Shown here: in pieces, positions 37,031 to 50,200 of the stretch
Numbering within the stretch: the first letter of the stretch is position 1
How the letters are laid out: each line of letters starts with the position of its first letter
DNA from: Micropterus salmoides
Lineage: Eukaryota; Chordata; Actinopteri; Centrarchiformes; Centrarchidae
Direction: 5' to 3'
Length of the DNA: 64,000 bases
Assembly: GCF_014851395.1 (NCBI RefSeq)
Contig: NW_024040707.1
Span: forward strand, 16,858,457-16,922,456
The notes under the pieces: generated by a model
The model's input: the letters and a program-made list of their open reading frames with translations, nothing else
What the model was told of the DNA's origin: nothing
Database searches by the model: none
Made by a program: the position numbers and the translations under genes

Positions 37031-37311
37031 AATAAAGTAAGATCGTGTAGTACAGTGAAATTCAATGTGGGGGGTATGGGTGGAGGGTTTAAGAGGAGAG
37101 ATGGGGGGGGGGCAGCGAGTGGTAGCTTGATAAGTTTGGTGGAGGAAGAGGTGGGAAATGAGTAAGGATGGGCAGAAGGAAAGGAGGGGAAGGAGGCAGG
37201 GTTGAGTGCAGGCTCAGGCGTGCATGAAGTGGATGTCCATCTGTAGGAATAGGTAGGAGCGATGGTGAAGCTCAGTTAGCACTGCCATCACCTCCTGACC
37301 ACAGACTTCAA
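37031..37311 (-). other. b4galt3: b4galt3 5' UTR portion of the start-codon exon
   Basis: On the minus strand a good acceptor (pyrimidine tract then TTTGCAG) precedes 37311, and no GT-AG intron is needed between there and the start codon at 37030. So the first coding exon most likely spans 36748-37311 with about 280 bases of 5' UTR. This region contains an upstream ORF (next entry). Confidence 0.55.
37214..37288 (-). CDS. putative upstream ORF in the b4galt3 leader (24 codons)
   Basis: An ATG at 37288 opens a frame of 24 codons ending with TGA at 37214, about 180 bases upstream of the b4galt3 start. The peptide begins MAVLTELHH and ends FMHA. Context around the ATG (GAGGTGATGG) has a G at -3 and G at +4, a reasonable Kozak context. 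If translated it would be expected to lower b4galt3 initiation. There is no homology evidence for a functional peptide, and the call depends on the 5' UTR model. Confidence 0.3.
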   Translation of the reverse strand: MAVLTELHHRSYLFLQMDIHFMHA

Positions 37312-38077
37312 CTGCAAAGAAAAAAGAAAACTATTGTTAGTTAAAATTACATTTATTCCTTATTATTATGATTGTATTACACCAGTCTAAATGTAAGGTA
37401 CCTGGTTTTGCAGAGGTCTAATTAAAACCTGTACTGGGCCAGGAAGGGCTCACTCCAGGTCTCTCCTCTTCTTCCTCTTGTCATCATCAAGCTTTCTGTA
37501 ATAATAATAATAAAAAAGACCTGAGCAGGAACAGCAGCCGCAGATGCGTCTCACTGTGTAGGTTACTGTACAGCTAAATAAAGCTGGGAAAGTGACAGGC
37601 AGCTACAAACAAATGTCACCGTTGCTTCTTTATTTAGAATGGCTTATTTCCAGCAGTGACATTTGGGGCGTTTATGGAAGAGACGCTGGTGCCTGCGGAT
37701 CAACAGTAGCCTATTAATCCAACATCACAGTTCTCAGTTAGTCCAAACAACTACATGCTATAGCGAGCATGCATTCATCGCTGAATTTCCAGAGAGAGGA
37801 TATAAGAATGCATGGCTACCGATTAAATAGGCTAACAGAGTAGAGTAGAGCAGAAACAGCGCCATGGTTATCAGTACAAGCCTTCAGTCCAGCTGATTAG
37901 CCTATCAACATCTAGCTTATCGTTATAACTATGCAGGCACGCATGTCCAGTATTTACCTGTCCAAAGCGAAAACGTGTCAATAATATTTATTCGACAGCA
38001 TCACTGGCTACAAGGCTGCTTCTTAATTAAAAAAAATAATAGGCTCCAAACAAGCGTTGCATCACCAGTCGACTCAC

Positions 38078-38395
38078 CAGCACATCCCTGCGACATTTGA
38101 AATCCAGCCCCTGGCTTCCTCTGAGAATCCACGGGCCGCCGCCGCCGCCAACGAGTAGACGCGATGGACCAAAATACACCGGGTTTTTTTTCCTGATTGA
38201 TGGTCGCTCTTTCCCCTCCTCCTCCTCCTCCTCCTAATCTCTCATCCGATGCGAAATCTGTCCGTAGCTGCTTAGAGACCGCTGCAGCCGCTTTCACACG
38301 CAAGAGCATCGCCGCATATCCGTCCAGTGTCAACACAGGCAAGTGCGCTCTGCCCGATCCAAACACAGCTGTACAACTCAATCATTGAATCAGAT
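38078..38395 (-). promoter_or_regulatory. candidate b4galt3 promoter / first non-coding exon, GC-rich
   Basis: This is one of the few CpG-containing, GC-rich islands in the window, and it lies just upstream of b4galt3. On the minus strand it ends in a strong donor (CTG then GTGAGTC at 38077) that could splice to the acceptor before 37311. It contains (CTC)n/(GGA)n and GCCGCCGCC runs. The transcription start cannot be fixed. Opposite-strand open frames here are composition artefacts. Confidence 0.45.
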
Positions 38396-39412
38396 GGGCT
38401 GGTGATGCGCGGAGCGGCATATTTGAAAATTATGATGATTTTGCGACTGATGATTGACTGATTGATACATGCATACATATTTTAAATAACTGCTGATTAT
38501 CTGGATGCAAATTAAGTTAAGAACACAATAGAATGCATTTTCGTTCAAGAGACATAGCCTATACGGTTATTTGCAAATATCACCAAACCTGGATAGGCTA
38601 TAACCTGCTAATTAGGGAGTCCATAACACACAATATTCATAATTATTCATCAGAGTGACGATAATACATATGTTGTCATCATTTTTTTTATGTGAAAATG
38701 TGAAAAAGACGAGATGGTTGAAATTTCTGTGCAGTGGGCCCTTCTGTCTGTGGGTGGGTGTGGGTGTTCATTAGTGCTGAAGATGCGAAGTCTCATGCGA
38801 AAGTACCCTACCACACAGAAGAACTCGTGGAGGGAGCATGAAACTGTGGGAGTGAATCAGCAGAGACAAATGAATATCACAATACAGTAGGAATGTGACA
38901 AGAAATTGTGGTGGTATGACCAGTCAAGACATTTGTTCTGGCTAAAAAAAATTCTGACACAAAAACTTTTTTTAAAAACCCACATAATATCAAACATTTT
39001 CATTCTTTTTAACAATGCAAAAATGCCATATTGACCCTGAATGACAAAATGATATATTGACTTTATTTGCCCTTCAAAGCTATCAGAAGAAACGATCATG
39101 TTGAAATTAAGTTATGGATTCAAATCATGACTAATTCATGACTTCAGGACAGCAGTTTTCAATGTAAGACCTTTAAGGCCTTTTAAAGACCTGGTGGCAC
39201 CCTGTCCACAGAATCAAAATTATATTAACAACTCTGTTTACTATTTGGGATTTGGGAGGATCCAACCTCTTAAAATCCCACACACGTTCAAAAGGATCGG
39301 TTGTTGTCACACATCAAATATAATGTGAGCTTTCTTAACATGTACATGTTTGTAGTATTGTAAATTATAAATTGTGGACTCAAAATCTCTCTACACAAAG
39401 TGATATTTCTTC

Positions 39413-40011
39413 TTTATTTCTCACATAGCATCCAACCCAGGGGCATCAGTTGTTCTCTGGCTTTATGCAGCAGGCTAAAAATGTCTTTATTCACATGCAG
39501 CAGTAGCTTGTCAGATTACAGAACAGAGACAGAACAGAATATGGCTAAAGTAGTTCCACATAGGTTTACCATAATAAACAGGCTAACCCTCCAGCAACCC
39601 TGAAGCAGATAAACCATAACAGAAATACTGTGCAAAACAATGCATCAACACTACTATTATTTGTAGCACTATGTAAACACACTGCCTTCATTGTGTCAAA
39701 GCAAAGCAGATGTGTGTTTTCTCTAACTGGGGCAAACTCCCACTACTACTTAGTGTCCCCTCAAGGAACACTGTATTAAAGTATGATACAGACAGCATAA
39801 TATTTAGAAAGGCACAGAATAGACTCTTTACACAGGCAGGCTGGTGGTTCAGTGACCTCAGATCAATAAGACAATATGTTTAGTACAGATGAGGGGAATT
39901 TTAAAATGTACCTATTGCCCTTTTATTTAAATAATTAACTGCCAAATTTTTTTCAACTGGTAAACCTGAATAATAGTTTCTACTTTTTGTACAAGACAGT
40001 ATAATTTTATT
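39413..40011 (-). terminator. candidate biglycan polyadenylation signals
   Basis: Minus-strand AATAAA occurs at 40006-40011, about 39921, about 39484 and 39413-39418, giving possible 3' UTRs of about 0.6-1.2 kb after the biglycan stop at 40637. Which one is used cannot be told from sequence. Human BGN has a 3' UTR of similar length, which mildly favours a distal site. Confidence 0.35.
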
Positions 40012-40636
40012 ACAAAGTTGTGGGCCAAATGGCTTCGGACGAGTGAAACAGGGACAATGTGATGTGTCTCCAAATTGGCACACACAGAAAATCATACACA
40101 CATTTTTATGTGTATATAAAAAATCTATAATGCATTGCTTTTCTATTTTTTACTTGAAATCTTAAAGATGTTACTAAAAATAAAAATTACTTCTATCACA
40201 ATAAGCACTATTGTGTGAAAAATATGGAATGAAATACTTAGTTTAGAAATACTAGTTTTCAGGACAAATTTTTCATTGATTTAGGCTAGGGGGAAACATT
40301 TTCCTCAGACCGTCTCCTCTGTTTCTTCCAGTTCAGATGGCAAAATTTTCAAAACCTTAAATCTGAAAATGCAAAAACTCAGGTGAAATACTGCAAGCGT
40401 TTTGCTTTCCACTCCCTTCAAGTTATGTGATTGTGTGTTTCACTTCCTTTCTATTTCATCAGTTTATCTTCCCCATCACTCATCTTTCCTCCAAAAACAA
40501 AAAATAAAATTAATCATTTCAAACAAGAACTCCCTTACAACTCTCAAGTTTTTTTCATCATTTAAATTATAAGCTCCTCCTCCATTCCTCCATCCCCTTC
40601 CCCTCACTCTCTCCACCTGTCAGTATCCCCCTGTCT

Positions 40637-43600
40637 TTACTTTTTGTAGTTGCCAAACTGAATGGCCATCCGGTCGCTGACACAGCGGAATGTGGCAGGC
40701 TGCACCTCCCAGTAGTTCACTGGGTTGGCAAACAGACTGATGCCGTTATAGAATGTCCTCTTCATCCCAAATCCTCGAGGGCAGAAGTCATCCATACCCA
40801 CCTGGTTGATGTTGTTGGAATGTAGGTACACCACCTAGAAAGCAATAGGGGCAAAGTGGAGGGTGAGCAGAGCATCATGTGAAACATTCAATCTCAGATG
40901 GCAAACAAAATGTGTGCATGTTAGACTCACCTGTAGGTATTTCATATGTGGGAGGCCTGGGGGAACACGAGTGAGGCGGTTGTTGTCCAGATGCAGCTCT
41001 CTCAGTCTGGGGAGGTAGGACAGACTGCCGTTCTCTATGTTACGGATATGGTTAAAGGCAAGGCCCAACCTGGAAAAAGTAAGACAAGGGGAGAAATGTG
41101 AAATATGCAGAAATGAGGACACTGCATGGTACATTTAGCTGAACTGTTTTAGCTGGAGTAACTGGAAATTCGCTGATAAATATCATTGCAAGAAAGGGAT
41201 TTTAAGCCAGGTGAGAATTAGGGCCACAGTCGCCTGGCAATACTCCTGTGACCATAAATAACCACATTAGAGATTAGAAGTGTGTAGAAAGAAGGTGAAA
41301 GAGAGGAACACCTGTGATTTTCTTGTTATAACAAATCAAAATGGTGGCGGTGAAAAATGAAAAATCAACTTATGGTGCTTGTTGAAAAGTACATTAGATG
41401 ATGGGAATAGACTGCTGTTGTGACTGCAGTGGGAAAGCCCACACACGCTAATCCTGCTACTTTCTAGTGGTACGTTGATGTAGTTCATATTATTACCCCT
41501 GAGGGGCACTGCTGACTGGGGATGTGTTTTTTTTTAAACCACAAGACAATTCTTCACAGATATGCAAGCAAATCCCTCAGGGTGCAAGTACTTGGTAATG
41601 GTTAGAGCTGAGTATGATGTTGAAGTGGGAAATGTACCTGTATAGGTTTTTGTAGCGGCTCAGGTCCTCCAGTTCCACAGCCTGGATCTCGTTGTGGTCC
41701 AGATGAAGCTCATGGAGACTGTCTGGGAGATCTGAAAGACATACATGTCAGGCTCCACTTTATTGTATTTTTGTCCCTTAGTTTCCTATTACTTTTGTGT
41801 GTATCCTATGCCGCTTAGCCCTTTCTTGCCATATTGACACTATTAGTTAGAGGTACTTAAAGAAATATTTTGACATTTTGGGACATGAACTGATTGATAA
41901 CACCTTTATGTCTGTCAGTTAAATATGAAGCTACAGTCGGCATTAGCCTAGCTTAGCAAAAAGACTGGAAACAGGGAGAAACAGCTTACCTGGCTCTCTC
42001 CAAAGGTAAAAACTCACCTATTAACATGTTACCTTAAAACTTCAGTTAATAGCCTGGGCTTTATATGCTCACCCTGCCTATAATAGGGAGAAGCGTCTGT
42101 AAGGGACAGGCCTTTAATTTGTTTAGCACAAAACTTCTAGCTTCTATGAAATTGTTTTTTTCAACCAGTATGAATATTATAAATATTATAATATTATATT
42201 ATAATATAAAGATGTGGGGTTTTTTCATCTCCTGTGTTTACCATGCCACGAGATCTGAATTGTTTCCATAAAATGAACAATTGAATGGTGGAGAATCTAA
42301 CCAATCTTACAATGTCTAGCTTCTTCATATTGACCTTTATATGTGTAGGCTATGCACAATCTCAGCAGATTGGAACTATCTCAAGCAGGCTACCCAGTGG
42401 GCTTTAAGAGATTAAATACATCCAAAAAACATGTGCAACCACACCAAGCCAGTTAAAGGGACAGGCATCTAACTGGGACTAGGCATTTAACTGAAGTTTT
42501 ATGGTATATCTTGTTAGTTTAATGCGTACAAAAAAAGTAAGTGTAAAAATGGCAATTTGTGGTTTTACGAAGAGTATTTCTTGGCCAGAGGCAGTGACTT
42601 CCTGGAGATTTTTCATCACTGTGAAGTTGCCAGGCAACCAGTAAAGAAACCATTGGATTGATTAAACAAACAAGATATAATAGTTTACCTTTGGACAGAG
42701 CCAGGACAGCTGTTTCCCCTTGTTTCTAATCTCTGTGGTAAGCTAATTTGCTGCTGGCTTCATGTTTAGCATACAGACATGAGAGTGGTATCAGTCTAAG
42801 CAAATAAACAGTTCCCAAATTGATGAACTATTCCTTTAAAGATACCCTAACACAATGCATTGCATTTTAGCCACAAAGATGTGGGGTTACCTTTTGGTAC
42901 CCCAGTCAGTTTGGCCTCTGATATGCGGAGATAATTCAGTTTCAGTCCCTTGAAAGCTCCAGGCTCAAAACCGCTGTTCTGGATGGGGTTTGCTCCCATT
43001 TCTGCAAGATGAAGAGAATATTTGTGGCATGAAATAAAAATACATTCTCTTTAATCTTCAAAATCCAATGCCAATGCTATACAGTGGCAAAGAGCAGTGG
43101 TGAGCACCATGGAATATAGTCTAGATTTGTTGATGTCATCAGCATTTCTGACCTATGCAGTTCATGTTGCCCAGTCCTGCAAAGGTTCCAGCTGCCACCT
43201 TCTTGATGCGGTTCTCGTGGATCCTCATCTCAACCAGAGAGGCAGGCAAGTTCTTGGGGACAGTGGTCAGCAGATTCTTGGAGAAGTAGAGCTTCTGCAT
43301 GTGCTTCAAGGGCACAAATGTTTTGGGGTGGACTTTGGAAATGAGGTTATTCCTCAGAGACAGACCCTGAAAACAAACACAGAAACCGTGGAGAGGCAAT
43401 CTGTGAAAAACCATCAGTAGAACCCAGACAGCCAGAAAAGGAAAAGAAACGAAAGCTGAAATAATACACAGAAGAGCTTGTGTTTGCATCCTCTGCCTCT
43501 ACCGAATGTGTTTGAGTGAATTAAAACAGATCCAGCAGCAGCTCACAGCAGTCCGTCAACCAGCAGACTGTCTCTCCACCTGCGCTGGCTGAAAGCTGGA

Positions 43601-44464
43601 GACAGATGTAGGCTGAGGTAAACAGACCTTAATAGAGATGTTATTGTATAATGTCATGTTGGGAGTTTCCTACGCTGCCAGACTTAATATTGCTCTTGGT
43701 CAGTGCTCTTGAATGCAGGTCAGGAGGAGTGAGCAAAGTTCTTCTGCTAAGAGAAGCAAGGATGTGAGCTTGAATACTCCCATTTGGCTTCAGGCTCAAA
43801 CATAATACAATTAAGGCTCTCAGAGCAGAGGGCGGTGGATGGAAGGAAATTAATTTCTAAATCCCAGAGGAAACGGAGAGTCATAATGATATTTCACACT
43901 ACCAAAGCCAATCCAAGCTCAGCTGAGTCAGTTACACATCTTTAAGAGTTGCTGATCTAATGCTGAGAGGGATATGTGTGTATGGGGCCAGACTGTGTGT
44001 GGATCTTACATATAAGTTAGTGAGGCCTTTGAAGTCATTCTCTTTAAGCTCAGTGATACGGTTGTTCTGCAGGTCCAGGAACTTGGTGTCCTGAGGAATA
44101 TTCTTTGGCACCTCGGTCAGACCTGAGGACAAGACCAATAAAAACACAGAGGAATCATACTCCAATAAATGCCTCCATGGATGACTGTGAACCAACACCC
44201 TAAAACCAGTTTGTTTTCAATGGGCAAGCTCTTAGGATATCTTAGTCAGACATAGACGTTGGAAAATAAATAGTCACTGTGTGTTTAAAAACCTCCATCA
44301 GGCCTAAAAATTCCCCCAATCACACTCCCACACAATCTTAAATGAGCACGTTGGGCCTCCTCGTCTATTATTTTAATGAGAGGTGGACATAGACACAACC
44401 AAGGAGGTCATAGAGAGACGTCAGAGCAGCACATAACATTACAAGTTTGTCACCGACAAAGACT

Positions 44465-44502
<38 letters not shown>

Positions 44503-47254
44503 CAATTTCCCCTCACACCAGATGTTTTCCATCTGGTTTCCATTTGACAGAAGTCACAAAGGATGTGACTTAAATACCACGAGTAAAATCACACATCAAA
44601 TAAAAGGGAGACGGGCACAACCCTGAGACAAGGGGAGAAATACAAGCTTTGTGTGTGTTAATGTGTAAGTGGTGAAGCTGTCATTCCATTTGGGAACATA
44701 ATTGTCTTAATTTAGGCTTCTCTGTGACAGGAACACCTGCTAAGAAGTAATAAAACACAGAAAGCTGTTATTATAGGATTGCTTATGAATAATAAATTCA
44801 TAAAGGCTAAGAATGGGTTACAACAAGTGGACGGCGTTAAGAAATACACCTGCATGATTCCACTCAGGGATGTCTGGAAAAATGACTAAGCACACAAACA
44901 CAGCAACCAGTGATCATTAACAAGACCACATCACAGAGCCACGTGGATGAGTGTATCAGATCATGGTCAGTGGCTGAGACAGGACACAGTAAGCGAAATC
45001 CCGACATCATCTGGACCGCGACCATGATGCAACCAGACCCGCTTGGTGCGAGAGTGCCAGCTGTCCCACTGGGATCCAGTTTGCCACCAACCACATCTGA
45101 CCCACAGGACTGTACCCAGAGCTGTCCATCTAAAGTTAAGTTTAGATATATGGCTTTGGCTGTATTGTGCCACACCCTCCATGTCACCACACAGGATCAA
45201 ACCCTCAGCAGCTCCTTCTCACTTTCTGTTCAAACCTCGTCCGCGAAGTGCTGAGAGACCTGGTGCAGTGGTGGAAACGGAACTTTATAGTGTAGGTTTA
45301 TCCAAGACATTAAGCACAGTTATGTCTTCAAAGATCAATTTATTAAAATTGTAGGTTGTAGGTGAAAGTTGTAGGTAATTTTCAGTCCTAGGTATACCGT
45401 TTAAATTACAAACCAAACTCCAGTCTCTGTGATTTGCTTTTCTCAAATGTAATAAAGTTATTACAGCTGTTGTGAGAGCAATTTGATTTTGAAGGTGCAG
45501 AATGTTACCAGGTGGATGCATGTGGCAAGAAATATTTACCTTCCAGTCCACACCTGTAGCTTTTGACATGCATCCTGCCAGCTGGAAACCTTCACATTTA
45601 TATGCCGGCATGAAACCTAACAGACATGATGAAAGGACCTGAAAAACTTTCACCAACACCCTGATTAACTGAATCCCTTCACCCTCTAAACCCCAAACCA
45701 CAGTGCTTCACCCATATCTGCCGCAAATCTTAAAGCCATTACCACAAACTGACAAAACTGGCACCTTCTTAAACCCAAGCACCCCTCTACACAAATACGC
45801 GACATCATGCTGGGATGCACAGTGAGAGGAGACAGACGCCACCGCCAAAATACATCTGTTCTAAATAAGCACTTGACATCTCGGAAATTATATGCTTCCA
45901 CATTTACCCGCTGCAGAAAGACCAGGGACAGTAAATATATAGAGCGTGTAAAATGATGATTCTACAAAACCATCATGTCTAAACACAGACAGCTTATTAG
46001 CATTATATAGCCAGTATAATGTGAGGTATCCTCTTTTTAAATCCACATGTAAGACTGAATGCAGTTTCTTTGGACTTATAAGAATAGACAGAGGAAGAAT
46101 AGCATGCACTCAATGCACATAATAGCCACAGTCAGGATATAGTGGTAAATGCTTATATGGAAACATGACTAAAATTAAGTCAAAGACAGACTGTAAAGGT
46201 TTAGTGAAAATCAATGTTTGAGGTAAGTTATGTTATGTTGTTTTGTCAAGAAATAGCTGAACATTATGCTAGTCTCGTCACTTCCCAGAAAGCTGCCTCA
46301 CATCTTCATCCTAATAAAAAAATAGTTGTACACACAAACGCAACTTTTCTCTATCCTTCCTTTTAATCCTCTCCTCCATCTTTAAATCTCTTTAAACTAA
46401 CTTATCCTTCCTCCCCTCCTGCTTTGGGTTGCCGTTAAACATCCGGTCCACGTCCCAAAAACAAACAATGAAATAACTCCTTAAAGACAGTGAGGAAATT
46501 ATAAACTTTTCATATCCTCCCATCAAAGTGTCCACTGCTGTGCCTTTTCTCGCTACCTTCCTCCCTCTTTTGATCCCTTTCCATCTCTCTTATTTTCTCT
46601 TCCTCCTCCCTTTGCTTGACTCAGCCTTTTTGCCTTTTCTGCCGAACCCTCTCTCTCTTACTTTCCCACCCAGTATCCACACACAGAGTCTGGAACACAA
46701 AATCCCTCAAAGACATGCCTTTTCCTTGTCAAAAAACACCAGAGGTATCCCGAGAAAGAAATTTTTCTCTCAGATAATACACCAAAGGGGGCTTTATTTT
46801 CTGGAGATATGAAAATCATGCAAGGCCCTTGTCATGCTCACTCACTCTGCCATTCAACTCATTTGCTTTCCTTTCTGAACCTCTTGACGCACACACACAC
46901 ACACACAAACACGTAGAAATGATGACAAAGTATCACAGACATGCATCTCTCTCTTTCTCTCTCTCTGTTGTTTCTCTCTTTTATTCACACACACTCTCAC
47001 CGACCGAGGTCAGAACACTGGACGACCCTGAGCTGACAGTGGCAGCCAAACGGGCACATGGGTACGTCAGGGGGCGGGATCTCCTCCACGCCTGAGCTTT
47101 CTTCCTCATCCCTCATCATTGACATCATCCCGCCGCTGTCCATACTGTCCATGGCAAAATCCCAGAAGCCCCTCTGCTCAAAGGGCAGGGCTGAGGAGAC
47201 GGAGAGTAGCCGGGCCACGCATAGCAACAGCAGGAGGGAGCAATGTGGCAACAT
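40637..47254 (-). CDS. bgn: biglycan
   Basis: Coding exons 47254-47005, 44122-44010, 43366-43153, 43001-42891, 41731-41638, 41069-40931 and 40834-40637 join in frame to 1119 nt and 372 aa (human BGN is 368). Biglycan is a secreted class I small leucine-rich proteoglycan of the matrix that binds collagen and TGF-beta. Residues 1-22 are a signal peptide. An acidic propeptide/GAG region has Ser-Gly at 40-41 and 54-55. The N-cap cysteines are C67, C71, C73 and C80 (C-x3-C-x-C-x6-C, the class I pattern). LRRs follow (for example LDLQNNRITELKENDFKGL, LVEMRIHENRIKKV, LRELHLDNNRLTRVP). The end is the typical ear repeat with C325 and C358, then MAIQFGNYKK. No frameshift is seen. An acceptor before 47269 implies an upstream non-coding exon I could not place. 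Teleosts have two biglycan copies; which one this is cannot be said. Confidence 0.95.
41856..42841. repeat. teleost TIR repeat in biglycan intron, interrupted by a MITE
   Basis: The left end (CTTAAAGAAATATTTTGACA) and the right end (reverse complement CTTTAAAGGAATAGTTCATC) are degenerate terminal inverted repeats. Internal phrases such as AAGACTGGAAACAGGGAGAA and GGCAGTGACTTCCTGGAG belong to a very common fish repeat. It is non-coding. Its right end lies only 49 bases from the donor of the coding exon 42891-43001. It is split by the element at 42032-42504. Confidence 0.75.
42032..42504. mobile_element. complete MITE with 18-bp TIRs and TA target duplication
   Basis: Left terminus CCTTAAAACTTCAGTTAA and right terminus TTAACTGAAGTTTTATGG are inverted repeats with one mismatch. 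Each is flanked by TA. Removing the element and one TA restores a continuous host-repeat sequence (ACATGT-TA-TATCTTG), which is what I remember of that repeat's uninterrupted form. The element is 473 bp with no ORF. TA targeting is typical of the Tc1/mariner superfamily, though the TIR sequence is not one I can name. A partial sister copy is at 11367-11665. Confidence 0.8.
44467..44498. repeat. (CA)n microsatellite in biglycan intron
   Basis: A CA run of about 32 bases in the large first coding intron of biglycan (44123-47004). A shorter CA run is near 46888-46909 in the same intron. The rest of that intron has pyrimidine-rich stretches around 46340-46690 and no other exon that I can support. 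Confidence 0.9.
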
Positions 47255-50200
47255 CTTTTAGGTAAATACCTGAGAAAGAACAAACAAGATGGATGGAGAG
47301 CAGCATCAGTTTTATTGTACATGAGTGTACCAGTAGATAACAATAAGCTAAAAGTACTGCAGGTTCACTGTGTATCACTGTGTATGATATTTGGTAATTT
47401 GATCAAGTGCACATTTATTACAATAATTTACAATGAAACACAAAACTACTATATCAACTAAGGCATACATATTAATTTAATAGAGGGGCCCTGTTTTATA
47501 TCTACTGTTAAGCGCTTTATCATTATGCTGTGCTCATATTGTGTACATTCCCAAATTCTGAACAATTACTATTATTCCAGCATAGAGTACTGGTTGGTTT
47601 CTGGCGCTGACATGTATAGTCTACTGTTTGTGCTGTACTTAATGGGAATATGTGGGTGCCGAAGTTCATACACAGAGGAGAAGGTGGTGTATGCGTGTGT
47701 GACTTATGCTACCTTTCAGGACACAATTCAGACTAAAGACCATTTTATTGGGGACGGCTTGAGCAATTGGGGACAAAAGCCATGTCTCCAACTGGGGAAA
47801 AACTGATTTATGGGCCGGGGGTTAAGGTTAGGGGTAAGGCTTAGTGTAAGTATCCAGGTTGGGGTCATCAACACTAAACTTTTGCCCCTGTTCTCCCTAA
47901 TAGGTTAATTCAGCTATGTGCGTGAGGGCTTTAAATTCATAGCTAAGCATAATAGCCAGTGATAAATGGACGTTGAAATATTATGAAATGGTCTGCTTAT
48001 CCTTAATTACTAAGCCCTACTGTTTATACCACGCCTTACAGGCCGACCAGGAGCTTGAGGCTGGTGAGGTGAAATGGACTCATTCCACCCAGGGAAACTC
48101 GCCAGGAATCGACTCTGGGAACGAAAGTCACTTAAACCACGCTGACAAAATGTCACAGTCTGCTTCTTGCACACCGGCTCTATTCCCAGGAGAGCAAGTG
48201 TCTCCTTACTGGCCAATCAGATAGTGTAGAGGACCTCACCTTGGCGGTGGAAAACTTTATTCCTGCAACCGAGTGGTCAAACAAAGCCTCCATTCATTTA
48301 GAAGAGAAACCGGGCGTGCGAGTGCATGTCCGTCCATGTGCATTTACATGTGTTTGAGTGTGTACGCATGGCATGAAACACAGACTCCATGATGTCATAG
48401 CTGTGTGCACACACACAGACTGCTAATTGAGGCCACCAGACATATGAGCATGTGTGTGTCTGTGTTTGTTTCCTTTCCTCGTCCTGCCTGCACTGACCTA
48501 ACTAACACCTCAGTGCAGCCACCCCTCCTACTCAACCTGAAATCTTATTCCTAGGGAAACAAATTATTAATGAAGGCCAAATGATCCTTACAGCAGGAAA
48601 TTAGACCCTTAACCTGAGGCTAATCCTATGAAGTTAAGCCCAGTCCTACACTGGTGCCCCTTAACCCCTATAATCTCTAACCTTGTGGTGTTCTTTAATC
48701 TTAGAGAAGCCTGGGAAGTCTCGATGCCAACAGTTAGCATGCAAATTGACTTTCCAGAGAAGTTTAAGGATCCTGTTGCAACATGATCATGTTTTCATTC
48801 GAAGCAAGAGGAGGGCAAATTTTACCTTTCAGCATTATCAGGACCAAGCAATGGATGAAAAGAAGGAGAGGGGTAAAGCGAAAGGGGCAAGAGATTAGGA
48901 TCAATATAACCAACGAAAGGAATGAAAGTCCTGGGACAGACTGACAACATAACAGTGCAAGAGAGGGGGAAAAATGTACACCATTTATTTACACTTAATG
49001 TCTTAGGGTGAAATGTGAATTGTCCAGTTTTACTGTGGTTCCTCCATTGTGTCAGTACATTCTAAGCATCTCCTGTTCTCCTATCATATTAAGTGGGATA
49101 CCATTCAAACACTTGCTTGATCTTTGCCCTGCCTATTTAACCTAATATCCCGGGATATTTCTGGTAGCATGGTCTGTTCACAAGACTTGTGTGAATGGCC
49201 TAAACAGGGAGACTGCAGTAAGAATAAAGCTAGGGAGGGTGTTCAAGGGTTTTTGGTGTTAGGGAAATGCTTCTCATTCCACATTTCATGAAAGAAATGT
49301 TCTCTGAACTGATACTGATCCTGAAAATGTGGAGCTTTAGCAAAACGAAATGCAAGAATGTGATCAGAGTACAGACATCACAGCGTGTGAGTGATGAATT
49401 TTCAATGCCTGCTTATCAATTCAACTTCTAAACTTACAGACTATTCATAACCTCAGATACCAATTTGAGTTAGGAGTCCTGAATTGTTCAGGGCAGTGCA
49501 TGAGAAAATTACCCATTTTTAGTCTGCGACCATTGGCTTTAAAGTTGCTTATGCAAGAGAAGAGTGCTCTATTCAAAGAAGTACGAGTATCATTTAGGAA
49601 CATTAAAAACAGTAAAACAAAGAGTCTGTGCATGATGTGGACCTAGCCTGGAAGCATGAATGACTGGCCCTTGCAGTCTGTTCCATGCAATAAAAATAGC
49701 TGCCAAATTATACCATTTTGCAGAAAAGAAAAAACACCACTGGCGTTGGCTTGGCCAGAAGAATGCAGCCAAAAGGACACGGCGAGGGCACAGCATCACA
49801 CATTGACACGCAACACAAAAAAGAGCTGCAATATACACAGATACCACCAGACTTATTTATACACCTACAATTCCTGCAACTTTATGGGAGGTAAAATAAG
49901 TATACAGCCATTTTTCATTGGTCAAACCAGTGATTTGTCAGCCACTTGGAGAGATGTGGTAGTGGATGGAGATTTGCAGACAGAGGTGTTGGGGATGATT
50001 GAAAAGGCAAAAAAAAAAGAAAGAAAAAGGAGACAGGAACAAGAACAGTCTATCATCATCCAGGAATGACGTGTAAGGCTACTGTAAACACAACATGACG
50101 ATAAGACTAAACTACATCCCACAATCAAGCAGCCTCTCTAGCTGTAATAACAACTTTTAGCCGGCCCTGGTGTGTGTACATATGAATTCCTCTCCTCTCC

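Noticed and set aside
38001..38381. 126-codon minus-strand frame in the GC-rich region upstream of b4galt3
   Set aside because: Gly- and Arg-rich translation of CTC/GCC repeats. No homology; the region is better explained as promoter and 5' UTR.
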